The notes under the pieces: generated by a model | Database searches by the model: none | What the model was told of the DNA's origin: nothing | Seen by the model: only the letters and a program-made list of their open reading frames with translations | Source of the DNA: Sphingobacterium sp. | GTDB taxonomy: Bacteria > Bacteroidota > Bacteroidia > Sphingobacteriales > Sphingobacteriaceae | DNA length: 64,000 nt | NCBI GenBank assembly: GCA_031253985.1 | Contig: JAIRVH010000185.1 | Span: 186,001 to 250,000, forward strand | Direction: 5' to 3' | Part shown: one piece after another, positions 44,722 through 54,154 of the stretch | Layout: the number at the start of each line of letters is the position of its first letter | Numbering within the stretch: the stretch's first letter is position 1 | Translations under genes and position numbers: made by a program

Positions 44722-45117
44722 ATGAAAAAATGGCTTGCTATATGTTTTTTGACGATCTATATCGCCTCTGCAACCGAAGTTGCGCAGTTGCTGCGGTTTC
44801 CGTTGTTGATAGAGCATTATTTTGAGCATAAGGCGAAAAATCCGCAGCTATCTGTCCTCGAATTTCTAAAGATTCACTATAATGGAGATCACCTGGAAAA
44901 CCATCCACATGATGACGACTTTGAAGAAGATCAGAAGCTCCCATTCATGATGCATACAGCTTCATACTATGCTGTTTTTGTTTGTCCTCCCATTATAGAA
45001 GTGGAAATGCACAACAGCTCCCTATCGAAGCAACATACCACTACTCCAATCCGTAACGATCGGTTTATAGACGATACGTTTCTTAATTCCATTTGGCAAC
45101 CGCCAAAATTCTGTTAA
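44722..45117 (+). CDS. small His/Asp-rich membrane-linked protein of the metal efflux operon
   Basis: The 131-residue protein starts MKKWLAICFLTIYIASATEV, a signal or single membrane segment. A longer frame from 44680 has a poor start. It contains IEHYFEHKAKN and KIHYNGDHLENHPHDDDFEEDQK, a His/Asp/Glu-rich stretch that could bind metal, and two conserved-looking Cys near the end (VFVCPP, PKFC). Such a gene is often found just before heavy-metal RND genes in Bacteroidota. A role as a metal-binding accessory is inferred from position and composition. Confidence 0.65.
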   Translation: MKKWLAICFLTIYIASATEVAQLLRFPLLIEHYFEHKAKNPQLSVLEFLKIHYNGDHLENHPHDDDFEEDQKLPFMMHTASYYAVFVCPPIIEVEMHNSSLSKQHTTTPIRNDRFIDDTFLNSIWQPPKFC

Positions 45118-45285
45118 TACATTTTTCTTTTTATTAGGATAAAGACGTCCGCAGTTCAGCATCTTTCTTGACAGTAAATGCCCATAATTTCTGTATTCGA
45201 AATACGGAAGCATTTTCCAATGTCAATACATTGCTGGTCATTCGTGTCTTTGTCAAAACTTACGATTTAACAGAATCAAATTGAT

Positions 45286-48200
45286 ATGCTTACGAAAATT
45301 ATTGAGTTCTCTGTAAAGAACAAACTCATTGTCGTGCTATTGATGTTGGCTTTGATCGGTGTAGGTGCTTATCAGGTGACGAAATTGCCTATTGATGCCG
45401 TGCCCGATATTACCAACAATCAAGTGCAGGTCATAACCATAGCTCCATCCTTTGGAGCCACAGATATTGAAAGGCTCGTTACCTTTCCAATCGAACAGGC
45501 CAACAGTAATATTGCTGGACTACAGGAAATCCGGAGCTTTTCGCGATTTGGCTTATCCTTGGTAACCATTGTTTTTGATGACAACATTGATATCTATTGG
45601 GCACGGCAACAGGTAGCTGAGCGTCTCCAACAGGTACAACAGGAAATCCCGCCAGGTATAGGTTCTCCGCAGTTAGGTCCTATTTCAACAGGTCTTGGCG
45701 AAATATACCAATATGTTGTCCGCCCCGAGCCGGGATATGAGGGTAAATATAATGTGACTGAGCTCCGTACAATCCAGGACTGGATTGTCAGAAGGCAGCT
45801 GCTGAGTGTTAAAGGTGTAGCAGAGGTTAGCAGTTTTGGCGGCAAACTCAAACAATATGAGATCGCTGTAAACCCCGACAGGTTAAATTCTTATGGGATT
45901 ACCATTAACGACGTCTTTGATGCCCTCAACACCAACAATCAGAATACTGGCGGTGCTTACATCGAAAAAGGACCGACGGTGCTTTACATCCGAAGTGAAG
46001 GATTGGTTGGCACGATTGAAGACATTCAGAATATTGCGATCACAGGGAAGGAAAATGACTTACCTATTTTCATTCGAGATGTAGCGGATGTACGCCCGGG
46101 TTTTGCAACGCGATATGGTGCCATGACATACAATGACAATGGTGAGGTCGCTGGGGCCGTCGTCATGATGCTGAAAGGAGCCAACAGTAGCCAGGTGATT
46201 GCGGACGTCAAGGCCAAAGTGGAGGAAATCCGAAAAACATTACCCAAAGGAGTCATCATCGAACCTTTTTTAGACCGTACAAAAATGGTCAATAATGCCA
46301 TCAGCACGGTGCAGACAAATCTCTTGGAAGGCGCACTTATTGTGGTCTTTGTGCTGGTTCTCTTTTTGGGCAACATACGTGCCGGATTGCTCGTAGCTTC
46401 CGTCATTCCGCTGGCCATGCTTTTTGCAATCTGCATGATGAATCTTTTTGGTGTCAGTGGTAACTTGATGAGTCTGGGTGCACTGGATTTTGGATTAATC
46501 ATTGATGGGGCTGTCATTATTGTTGAATCCGTCATGCATCAACTCATGCAGCAGCAACGATTTAAAGCCTTACGCAAAACATCCGCTTCTGAAATGGACG
46601 TTTTGGTAACAGCATCAGCCGGTCGCATGATGAACAGTGCTGTCTTTGGACAGATCATTATCCTGATCGTTTATCTTCCAATCCTAACGCTGCAAGGAAT
46701 CGAAGGTAAAATGTTTAAACCTATGGCCGAAACAGTTGCTTTTGCACTATTGGGTGCATTCCTTTTATCGCTCACCTATGTACCGATGATGAGCTCATTC
46801 CTACTTCGGTCAACAAGTGACAGACCCTCACTTTCGGACAGACTGATGAAAAAGTTGGAAAAGGTTTATGTCCAAACACTACTCAAAGTGCTCCGACTTC
46901 CAAAGATTATTTTTGCCTTGGTTTTTTCCCTTTTTATCGTTTCTGTAGTTATACTCGGCCATCTGGGTGGGGAATTTATTCCTTCACTGGAGGAAGGTGA
47001 TTTTGCGGTAGATACCCGCGTCCTCCCAGGAAGCAACCTTACGACGACCATTGAAAGCACACAGAAAGCTGCACATATCTTAAAGAGCAGATTTCCCGAA
47101 GTGGAAAAAGTGGTCACCAAAATTGGTAGTGGCGAGGTGCCGACCGATCCTATGCCCATGGAGGCATCGGATATGATGGTTATTTTAAAAGACAAGAAGC
47201 AATGGACTTCGGCCCGCACGTTTCCTGAACTTGCTACAAAAATGAGCGAAGCATTGAAAGATGTCCCCGGTATTACCGCGGGTTTTCAGTACCCCGTCCA
47301 AATGCGCTTCAATGAGTTGATGACGGGGGCACGTCAGGATGTTGTCCTCAAGATATTTGGAGACAACCTGGATTCCCTGACTCTACATGCTCAAAAAATA
47401 GGTAAAATTATCGAAACAGTCCAAGGAACCCAGAATCTCTACATCGAACCGATTGCTGGACTTCCGCAAGTTGTCATATCCTATAATCGCCCCATCATTG
47501 CACAGTATCATCTCTCGATTGCTGAAGTAAACAGAACTATCAATGCTGCTTTTGCCGGACAGAAAACAGGCTTAGTATTCGAGGGTGAGAAACGATTCGA
47601 CATGGTCGTACGGCTTGCTGCCAGAGACCGAAATAATATTGCTGATATCCGTAACCTTTTAATCCCTACTCCCATGGGAAACCAAATTCCATTGTCCCAA
47701 TTGGCCCGTGTAGAAATTGTACAGGGACCGAACCAGATCCAACGGGAAAATGCGCAACGGCGGATTGTCGTCGGATTTAACATCAACGGTCGAGATGTAC
47801 AAAGTATCGTTCATGAGCTACAAGCTAAGATTGATAAAGAAATCAAACTTCCAACTGGATACTCCATCAAATATGGGGGTTCTTTTGAAAACCTCAATAA
47901 CGCCAAACAGCGCTTGTTGATCGCTGTGCCTATTGCGTTAGCGCTAATTTTTATACTCTTATTCCTTGCATTTAAATCTGTTAAAGAAAGTTTATTGATC
48001 TACACTGCTATACCATTATCAATTATCGGTGGCGTGTTCTTATTGGCGCTGCGGGGAATGCCTTTTAGCATTAGTGCCGGAGTTGGATTTATTGCGCTAT
48101 TTGGGGTCGCTGTGCTCAATGGCATCGTATTGATATCTGAATTTAACCGACTTCGAAAAAGCGGCATCCGTAATATTGTGCGTGTTGTCGTTGATGGTGG

Positions 48201-49629
48201 TGAAAATCGATTACGTCCTGTTTTAATGACTGCATCGGTAGCCTCACTCGGATTTATTCCTATGGCGCTGAGCAACGGAGCTGGAGCTGAAGTACAACGT
48301 CCTTTGGCAACTGTGGTTATCGGTGGTCTGCTTATCGCGACACTACTAACTTTATTTGTGCTTCCACTGCTTTTCGTAACGATGGAACGCGTATTTAAAC
48401 CGCGTAAATTGAAAGGAAGGCAAATTATGCCGCTTTTGATAGCCCTTGTTGTTTTTGCAACAGAAAAATCTACAGCACAGACCAAGATCACCTTGGATCA
48501 GTCCATTGAACTTGCGCTCCAAAATAACCGAAACATAAAAATTGAACGACTGCGTGCAGCTTATGCCAAGGCTCTGATAGCGACATCCACTGCTGATATT
48601 CCTCAGACGGATGTCAGCTTAGATTACGGCCAGATCAATAGCGCTTACCAGGATACAAAAATCAGTATCAGTCAACGTTTTGGATTTCCTACCGTCTATA
48701 GAAGGCAACGTGAACGCTATACCGAAGAATGGAAAAAAAGTCAGCTAAATGTCGCTCTCAAAGAGTTTGAGCTGAAAAAGGCTGTCAGTCTTACCTACTA
48801 CAACATATTGTATTGGCAGCAAAAGGAAAAACTTTTGAACGAGGCATTGTCCCTTTATAGCAGCTTCCTTGACAAAACTATGCTACGTAAAAAAGCAGGG
48901 GAAAGTAATGCCTTGGAAAGCGCAACTGCGGCGAATCAAAAAGCAGCAATCTCAATCCAGTTGAGACAGGTAGCTGATGAGCTTAAAGTTCTTCAACTGC
49001 AATTTCAATGGTTGCTAAATACACCTGAAGCCTACAGCCCTACCCCAGTGGAAAAGGCTATTTTCGTTCAGTCATCGGTAGTCGATCATCCTTTACTCAA
49101 AGTACTGGAACAAGAAAAGATCGTCGCAGCGCAGGCGACTGCAGTGGAAAAATCCAGACTACTTCCACAACTATTGCTAGGCTACAATCTGAATAGTTTT
49201 AAAGGTGCGGGGCCTGATAACAGAATCTACGACGCAAGCCCAAGATTTCATTCGGTGCAGTTAGGACTCTCCATACCGGTATTTTCCAGCGGACAGCGTG
49301 CTCGGATCGAGACGGCACGTCTGGCAGAAACCATTGCAAGCGATGAATTGCAAAATGCACAATCTGCGCTTGAAAGACGAGCCCAAGAGTTCTCCCAACG
49401 CTATCAGACCAATCTTGCTATTGTCGATCAATATGAATCCGAGAGCCTCAAAAATGCGACAATAGTTTTCGAAACAGCGCAGAAGCAATTTTCCAATGGA
49501 GCCATTGACTTTCTCGAATTTGTCACTTTAATCAATCAGGCGATCTTGCTGAAAAGTAGCTATTCAGACGCGTTGTGGCAGCTCAATGAAAACGCCATTC
49601 AGCTTCATTACATCATAATAAATCAATAG
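45286..49629 (+). CDS. heavy-metal RND efflux permease fused to a TolC-like outer-membrane domain (CusA-CusC fusion)
   Basis: The 1447-residue protein first reads as a CusA/CzcA heavy-metal RND pump (residues 1-1040): MLTKIIEFSVKNKLIVVLL, GATDIERLVTFPIEQ, the metal/proton motif SLGALDFGLIIDGAVIIVE near 405, GEFIPSLEEGDFAVDTRV, and GVAVLNGIVLISEFNRLRKSG. After RVFKPRKLKGRQIMPLL a segment resembling a signal sequence (LLIALVVFATEKSTAQ) leads into a TolC-family region (ITLDQSIELALQNNRNIKIE, SVQLGLSIPVFSSGQRARIE, QFSNGAIDFLEFVTLINQAILLK). The pump exports Cu+, Ag+, Co2+, Zn2+ or Cd2+ from periplasm or cytoplasm. This fusion is known in Bacteroidota, but the TolC part must still reach the outer membrane, perhaps after cleavage. 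The metal cannot be named from sequence. Confidence 0.9.
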   Translation: MLTKIIEFSVKNKLIVVLLMLALIGVGAYQVTKLPIDAVPDITNNQVQVITIAPSFGATDIERLVTFPIEQANSNIAGLQEIRSFSRFGLSLVTIVFDDNIDIYWARQQVAERLQQVQQEIPPGIGSPQLGPISTGLGEIYQYVVRPEPGYEGKYNVTELRTIQDWIVRRQLLSVKGVAEVSSFGGKLKQYEIAVNPDRLNSYGITINDVFDALNTNNQNTGGAYIEKGPTVLYIRSEGLVGTIEDIQNIAITGKENDLPIFIRDVADVRPGFATRYGAMTYNDNGEVAGAVVMMLKGANSSQVIADVKAKVEEIRKTLPKGVIIEPFLDRTKMVNNAISTVQTNLLEGALIVVFVLVLFLGNIRAGLLVASVIPLAMLFAICMMNLFGVSGNLMSLGALDFGLIIDGAVIIVESVMHQLMQQQRFKALRKTSASEMDVLVTASAGRMMNSAVFGQIIILIVYLPILTLQGIEGKMFKPMAETVAFALLGAFLLSLTYVPMMSSFLLRSTSDRPSLSDRLMKKLEKVYVQTLLKVLRLPKIIFALVFSLFIVSVVILGHLGGEFIPSLEEGDFAVDTRVLPGSNLTTTIESTQKAAHILKSRFPEVEKVVTKIGSGEVPTDPMPMEASDMMVILKDKKQWTSARTFPELATKMSEALKDVPGITAGFQYPVQMRFNELMTGARQDVVLKIFGDNLDSLTLHAQKIGKIIETVQGTQNLYIEPIAGLPQVVISYNRPIIAQYHLSIAEVNRTINAAFAGQKTGLVFEGEKRFDMVVRLAARDRNNIADIRNLLIPTPMGNQIPLSQLARVEIVQGPNQIQRENAQRRIVVGFNINGRDVQSIVHELQAKIDKEIKLPTGYSIKYGGSFENLNNAKQRLLIAVPIALALIFILLFLAFKSVKESLLIYTAIPLSIIGGVFLLALRGMPFSISAGVGFIALFGVAVLNGIVLISEFNRLRKSGIRNIVRVVVDGGENRLRPVLMTASVASLGFIPMALSNGAGAEVQRPLATVVIGGLLIATLLTLFVLPLLFVTMERVFKPRKLKGRQIMPLLIALVVFATEKSTAQTKITLDQSIELALQNNRNIKIERLRAAYAKALIATSTADIPQTDVSLDYGQINSAYQDTKISISQRFGFPTVYRRQRERYTEEWKKSQLNVALKEFELKKAVSLTYYNILYWQQKEKLLNEALSLYSSFLDKTMLRKKAGESNALESATAANQKAAISIQLRQVADELKVLQLQFQWLLNTPEAYSPTPVEKAIFVQSSVVDHPLLKVLEQEKIVAAQATAVEKSRLLPQLLLGYNLNSFKGAGPDNRIYDASPRFHSVQLGLSIPVFSSGQRARIETARLAETIASDELQNAQSALERRAQEFSQRYQTNLAIVDQYESESLKNATIVFETAQKQFSNGAIDFLEFVTLINQAILLKSSYSDALWQLNENAIQLHYIIINQ

Positions 49630-49631
49630 AA

Positions 49632-50780
49632 ATGAAAAATACTATAGCTCAATACATCATCCTTATCTTGGTAGCAACTGGCATCTCTTGCAAGGGTAAT
49701 AAAGTAGATATCTCACCATCATCACCCAAGCCGAAGGACGAAACTCTTGTCTCCTTGACGGAAGCGCAACTGCACAATACCCAAATAGAAACGATAACGC
49801 TTTCGGACCAGCCGATACCCAGTATCTTAAAACTGAATGGAAAAATTGATGTACCGCCTCAGAATCTGGTGTCGGTAAGTATTCCTTTGGGGGGATACTT
49901 GAAAAGTACCAACCTGCTGCCCGGTATGAAAGTATCAAAAGGCGATATTATTGCTGTCGTCGAAAACCCTCAGTTTATCCAACTGCAGCAAGACTATCTT
50001 GCCGCCCAGTCGAAATTGCAATTTGCCCAGATCGACTACAAACGTCAAAAAGAACTCAACCAAAGCCAGGCAAGCAGTGACAAAGTAATGCAGCAAGCAC
50101 AGGCCGAAATGAACAGCCAGCAGATAATAATGAATGCAATTGCCAGACAGTTAGAACTTATTCATATTCATCCCAGTACCGTTGCTGCAGGAAATATCCG
50201 TAAAAGCGCTCCCGTCTATAGCACGATCGATGGTTATGTCAGTAAAGTCAATGTCAATATCGGAAAATATGTAAATCCTACCGATATCCTCTTTGAATTG
50301 ATCAACCCAACGGACATCCATCTAAATCTGAAAGTCTATGAAAAGGATCTTGAACAATTACGTCCAGGCCAATCACTATTGGCTTACTCCAATGCTAACC
50401 CCAGCAAGAAGTATGCTGGAAAAATCCATTTAATCGGCAAAGATGTCGGTCCCACTGGCATGACAGATGTCCATTGCCATTTGGATAAATATGATCAGGA
50501 GCTAGTACCCGGGGTATATATGAATGCCGAAATCCAAACAACAACGACATTGGGACAGGCTCTACCAGAAGAATGTATCGTAGATTTTGAAGGAAAAAGT
50601 TATGTATTTATCTCGGAAGGAAACAGAAATTATCGTCTTACAGCAATATCAGTTGAGGAACCTCAAAAAGGTCTGGCGAAGGTGTTGAACTATCGAGATT
50701 TCGAAGGTAAACAAATCGTTAGCAAAAATGCCTATACCCTATTAATGCAACTAAAAAATACAACCGAAGGTGAGGACTAA
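49632..50780 (+). CDS. RND efflux periplasmic adaptor subunit (CusB-like)
   Basis: The 382-residue lipoprotein (lipobox TGISCKGNK) is the membrane-fusion partner of the pump encoded 2 bases upstream. It shows PQNLVSVSIPLGGYLKSTNLLPGMKVSKGDIIAVVEN, the lipoyl half-motif, a helical hairpin rich in Gln (QLQQDYLAAQSKLQFAQIDY) and the second half APVYSTIDGYVSKVNVNIGKYV. Barrel strands GQSLLAYSNANPSKKYAGKI and VPGVYMNAEIQ follow. A His/Met-rich metal-binding N-terminus like that of E. coli CusB is not evident. Confidence 0.92.
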   Translation: MKNTIAQYIILILVATGISCKGNKVDISPSSPKPKDETLVSLTEAQLHNTQIETITLSDQPIPSILKLNGKIDVPPQNLVSVSIPLGGYLKSTNLLPGMKVSKGDIIAVVENPQFIQLQQDYLAAQSKLQFAQIDYKRQKELNQSQASSDKVMQQAQAEMNSQQIIMNAIARQLELIHIHPSTVAAGNIRKSAPVYSTIDGYVSKVNVNIGKYVNPTDILFELINPTDIHLNLKVYEKDLEQLRPGQSLLAYSNANPSKKYAGKIHLIGKDVGPTGMTDVHCHLDKYDQELVPGVYMNAEIQTTTTLGQALPEECIVDFEGKSYVFISEGNRNYRLTAISVEEPQKGLAKVLNYRDFEGKQIVSKNAYTLLMQLKNTTEGED

Positions 50781-51033
50781 CCATTTAGCTATTTAAATCG
50801 CTGGGAAAGGTTCTTAAAAAATTCTTAAAATATAAAAACAGGATAATAAAAGCTAACAAGCCTTGTTATCAACTTAATAAAAACATTATAAAAACATTAT
50901 TAAACACCCTGGAATTCATACTATTGTGCCATTCCATCTACGCACAGAATGGGCGAATTTACAGCACGATTCCAAACCTACCTCGACAAGGTAAAGCTGG
51001 TCACACCTATCGAGTTACGCTCGAACACTAACC

Positions 51034-51228
51034 TTGGATCCAATGGAAGCGAACTATGATCTGTCTCAATTCAGCAGCAATTTCTATGGCGCCGGTGTCC
51101 GTATCAATCTTCCAAATGGACTTTTCGGTATTCGTAAATTGGATATGCTGGAATTGCGGTACGGACATTACACCAAATCAGTGGGGATGAAATCGGATAT
51201 TATTTCGCTAAATCTTAGATTTAAATAA
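51034..51228 (+). pseudogene. C-terminal fragment of an outer-membrane beta-barrel protein
   Basis: The last 64 codons encode ANYDLSQFSSNFYGAGVRINL, LDMLELRYGHYTKSVGM and SDIISLNLRFK, alternating strands ending in the aromatic/Phe C-terminus of a beta-barrel (DUF3570-like tail). The frame is open without a start from about 50998. Upstream, 50949-51033 reads as protein only in another frame (TYLDKVKLVTPIELRSNT). It is a truncated, frameshifted gene that followed the metal pump operon. A fragment like this cannot insert on its own. Confidence 0.55.
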
Positions 51229-51258
51229 TTGTCACGCTAAAATCTTAATTCCAAAATG

Positions 51259-51285
51259 AGGGTGGCTTAATGGCCACCCTTTTTT
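51259..51285 (+). terminator. terminator after the metal efflux operon
   Basis: AGGGTGGC (51259-51266) and GCCACCCT (51273-51280) make a perfect 8-bp stem with loop TTAATG, followed by T-rich sequence. It is 30 bases after the barrel fragment stop. Confidence 0.75.
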
Positions 51286-51357
51286 ATGGTACTATTCAGA
51301 AAAGTAAACTCAGCAATGGCGATGCAATTTATATGATTGCAACCTACTCATTTTTGA

Positions 51358-51618
51358 TTAAAATTTTAACTGGTAGCTATGAAAATTGTCCCCTATAAGT
51401 TTTGCGAACAGTTCCGGATTCTGGTAGTAAATACCATGTGAATAGTTCGGAAGCAATACGAGCATGCTATTGTCATTGTCTTTTAGTAATGTTGTATAAT
51501 GCCGGATCCGCAATTGATCGTATTCCTTCCACCATGCCTTAAAATTGATACCTAAATTTAGTTTACGGTCCAGTTCTTCATCCGGCAGCTCAATATTTTT
51601 GTTGTAGGATATGATCAC
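51358..51618 (-). pseudogene. C-terminal fragment of a probable alpha/beta hydrolase
   Basis: Eighty-six codons begin MIISYNKNIELPDEELDRKL and contain NSMLVLLPNYSHGIYYQNPELF, in which NYSH could be the catalytic His region of a hydrolase. The nucleophile part is absent, and the frame before the ATG (KEIAATV) continues directly from upstream remnant sequence. It is most likely the tail of a lost gene rather than a small protein. Confidence 0.4.
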
Positions 51619-51636
51619 CGTAGCAGCAATTTCTTT

Positions 51637-51841
51637 TCACAATGGCGGCAATGTTGTATATTCAGGAAAGTATCCTTTCAAATTGGACCTAAGCGCTCTA
51701 GCCGCGTCAATATGTGCTCCCGCACTAGAATTTTCATTTTTGGACATCTGCTCCATGATAATTTTCAAGATCTGCTGATAGCTCGTTTTACTCTGGGAAA
51801 CAATCTTGGCCTGCACATCCTTCTGATTTTTCCACCTTCAT
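51637..51841 (-). pseudogene. remnant of an unidentified gene, frameshifted near its start
   Basis: From ATG 51841 the frame breaks after a few codons. The sequence one base later reads WKNQKDVQAKIVSQSKTSY, QQILKIIMEQMSKNENSS and AARALRSNLKGYFPEYTTLPPL, then TGA at 51637. The helical, Gln/Lys-rich composition is protein-like; one extra G near the start explains the shift. I do not recognise the family. Confidence 0.4.
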
Positions 51842-51985
51842 TTCCTACTATTTTTCACAAATATTTTTTAGGCGAAACCGCATAGGTTTTGATATTGTTA
51901 TCTCTTAAAGATTCTATAAAATATGGCACGTTTGACATTTGGATCTTATCAATAACACGAATTACAAATACTAAAAAATATTACT

Positions 51986-52867
51986 ATGTCATTATTTTCA
52001 AACAATTTGAGCAAAGAACCCGTATTTGACGGCATTGGTTACGAACCCTCCTTTTTTTCAAGAAAGACAATGGTCACTACCAAGACAAATTACAGCAAAA
52101 AAAAGTACAGTGAAGTCAACAAGGACACCCGGAAAAAGATTCTCGTTCTTTGTACAGAGGAACGGTATATGACAATGAAAAATGGAAAGAAATTTTCAAC
52201 GGGCAATCACCCGGTCGAAACACTGGTTCCAATTCTTCATTTTGAACAGGCTGGATTTGAGGTTGACTTCTACACACCGACCGGTGCAGCTGTAAAATTT
52301 GAAATGTGGGCTATGCCGTACGAAGATGAAAACATCGGTAAAATTTTGGAAAAGTATAACACCCAATTCTCAAACCCTCACAGTCTCAAGGATTTTATAG
52401 CCGACACAAATAAAGCATACGTTGACTACGTTGCTGTTTTTATCCCTGGCGGGCATGGCGCAATACTCGGACTGCCTGAAAATAACGATGTAAAAGAACT
52501 TATCAAATGGGCGGTAGCTGAAGATAAATATCTATTGGCAATCTGCCATGGTCCGGCAGCTCTCTTAAGCGCAGCAAATTGTGGAGACACCGATTTTCCG
52601 TTTAAGGGGTACCAGATCAATTCTTTTCCCGATGAAATGGATAAGACTTTGCCCGAAAGTGGATACCAGCCCGGCGAGATGCCTTGGTTTTACGGCGAAA
52701 AACTCAAACAACTTGGAGTTGAAATTTTGAATAAAAAAATTGCCGGCGATTGTCATGTTGACAGAAAACTAATTACCGCGGATAGCCCATTAGCGGCTGA
52801 TAAATTCGGGAAACTATGCGTAGACGAACTTCTCGCCTATGAAAATTCAAAAATTGTAACCGGTTAG
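51986..52867 (+). CDS. hchA: Hsp31/HchA-type DJ-1 family protein (glyoxalase III, holding chaperone)
   Basis: The 293-residue protein matches the long DJ-1/PfpI group of E. coli Hsp31. It has an extended N-terminus with GIGYEPSFFS, GNHPVETLVPILHFEQAGFEVDFYTPTG, KFEMWAMPYEDENI, VFIPGGHGAILGLPEN and the nucleophile elbow LLAICHGPAALLSA (Cys near 190, next to His). These proteins convert methylglyoxal to lactate without cofactor and hold unfolded proteins under stress. A linker KTNYSKKKYSEVNKDTRKK is unusually Lys-rich. It stands alone. Confidence 0.9.
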   Translation: MSLFSNNLSKEPVFDGIGYEPSFFSRKTMVTTKTNYSKKKYSEVNKDTRKKILVLCTEERYMTMKNGKKFSTGNHPVETLVPILHFEQAGFEVDFYTPTGAAVKFEMWAMPYEDENIGKILEKYNTQFSNPHSLKDFIADTNKAYVDYVAVFIPGGHGAILGLPENNDVKELIKWAVAEDKYLLAICHGPAALLSAANCGDTDFPFKGYQINSFPDEMDKTLPESGYQPGEMPWFYGEKLKQLGVEILNKKIAGDCHVDRKLITADSPLAADKFGKLCVDELLAYENSKIVTG

Positions 52868-52886
52868 GTAGCGGAAGCAACTTAAA

Positions 52887-53888
52887 TTACTTTAAATGAT
52901 GCGATAGAAAAAGGAGTATCTCCGCTGCCAATTGCTGGTGTATTGATTTCCTGTCAATCATACTGTGGTCGCGATAATAAATGGGTTCTCCTTGCACCAA
53001 TTGACGCTTTCCTTCGTTCAGGAAAATGTAATGCCCAGTTTTAGGCGGAAGTACGGTATATTTTGAATTATTAACGACTTGACTATATTTTAAAGCATTA
53101 CTTTCAAGAGGAGCAATTGAATCGTCTGCCGCACCAATGATCAAAACTGGAGAAGTATCGGTTTGCTTTATTTCAGAAAGCCCCAGCCCTAGGGCTGGAG
53201 ACAACGCTATACTTGCTTTAATTCGACTATCTTTTAAGTTTTTCGGCACATCTTCGCAGCGTATTTTTTGTATTAATTCATGGAGATCAACTAATTCGGG
53301 AACAACAAATTGTCTACGATCTTCAGCTAATGACGCATTTTTCTTGAGCGTGTTGCAATCTATATGGACTCCGGCAAGTGCTAAAGTAGTGTATCCTCCC
53401 AAAGAAAATCCTATACTAGCAATCCTATTGCTGTCTATATAACTATTTAAGTGCCTGTCTTTAAGTAATGATGAAATCAGGAAATGTATATCCAGGGGCC
53501 TATCCCAATAACGCACAAAATTCTCAGGGATTTTATTATCGAGCGTATTGCCCCAATGATCTGGAGCTACCACAAAATATCCTTTTTTTGCCAACTCAAT
53601 CGCCAGCCAGGACAAGCTAAATCTATTGCCTCCTGTGCCATGAGACAATACAACCAATGGATATTTATTTGGTATAAATTTGGCATTTTTGACTGTAGGT
53701 GGCAAAACGAATAGTCGTTCTGTATCCTTAACATTGCTGTCTTCTGTAGGATACCAGAGCTGCGCTTTAATAGGACGGTCTCGGGTACAGTCGATATAGC
53801 TAATCTCTCTTTCTCCAACGTTTTTGACTGGTGGATAATAAATCATTAAAAACAGACTCAACAAAACAATGCTAAATGGAATATTCAT
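52887..53888 (-). CDS. membrane- or periplasm-associated alpha/beta hydrolase, PAF-acetylhydrolase-like
   Basis: The 333-residue protein begins with a hydrophobic segment (MNIPFSIVLLSLFLMIYY), likely a signal anchor. The hydrolase region reads ISYIDCTRDRPIKAQLWYPTED, PLVVLSHGTGGNRFSLSWLA, FVVAPDHWGNTLDNKI, the nucleophile elbow IASIGFSLGGYTTLALAG and the C-terminal GHYIFLNEGKRQL. This matches the dienelactone hydrolase/PAF acetylhydrolase-like group, which act on short-chain esters. It stands between hchA and a divergent response regulator. Confidence 0.82.
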   Translation of the reverse strand: MNIPFSIVLLSLFLMIYYPPVKNVGEREISYIDCTRDRPIKAQLWYPTEDSNVKDTERLFVLPPTVKNAKFIPNKYPLVVLSHGTGGNRFSLSWLAIELAKKGYFVVAPDHWGNTLDNKIPENFVRYWDRPLDIHFLISSLLKDRHLNSYIDSNRIASIGFSLGGYTTLALAGVHIDCNTLKKNASLAEDRRQFVVPELVDLHELIQKIRCEDVPKNLKDSRIKASIALSPALGLGLSEIKQTDTSPVLIIGAADDSIAPLESNALKYSQVVNNSKYTVLPPKTGHYIFLNEGKRQLVQGEPIYYRDHSMIDRKSIHQQLAAEILLFLSHHLK

Positions 53889-54154
53889 ATTTGATACGAC
53901 TACGTTTAGGTTATTATCAATTGCAATAGGAACCTAGGTTCTTATCGACTGACAAATTTACTATCCATACGATTATTGCGTCAATGGTTATCTTTAACCA
54001 TACCTATGGCCTCAGAGTCACATTTCACTTTCCCGAATGCTTTTTCAATTTCACCGCTGAAACCCTCCGATATTCAATATTAGAATATTCTAATGTGCTT
54101 TGCCTTTTGATGAAATAGATTTAGTTTAGTTACCGAAATCAATTTATTAGTGCG

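Noticed and set aside
53185..53205. AGCCCTAGGGCT palindrome inside the hydrolase gene
   Set aside because: It lies within conserved coding sequence and fits the codons of the protein; no reason to call a site.
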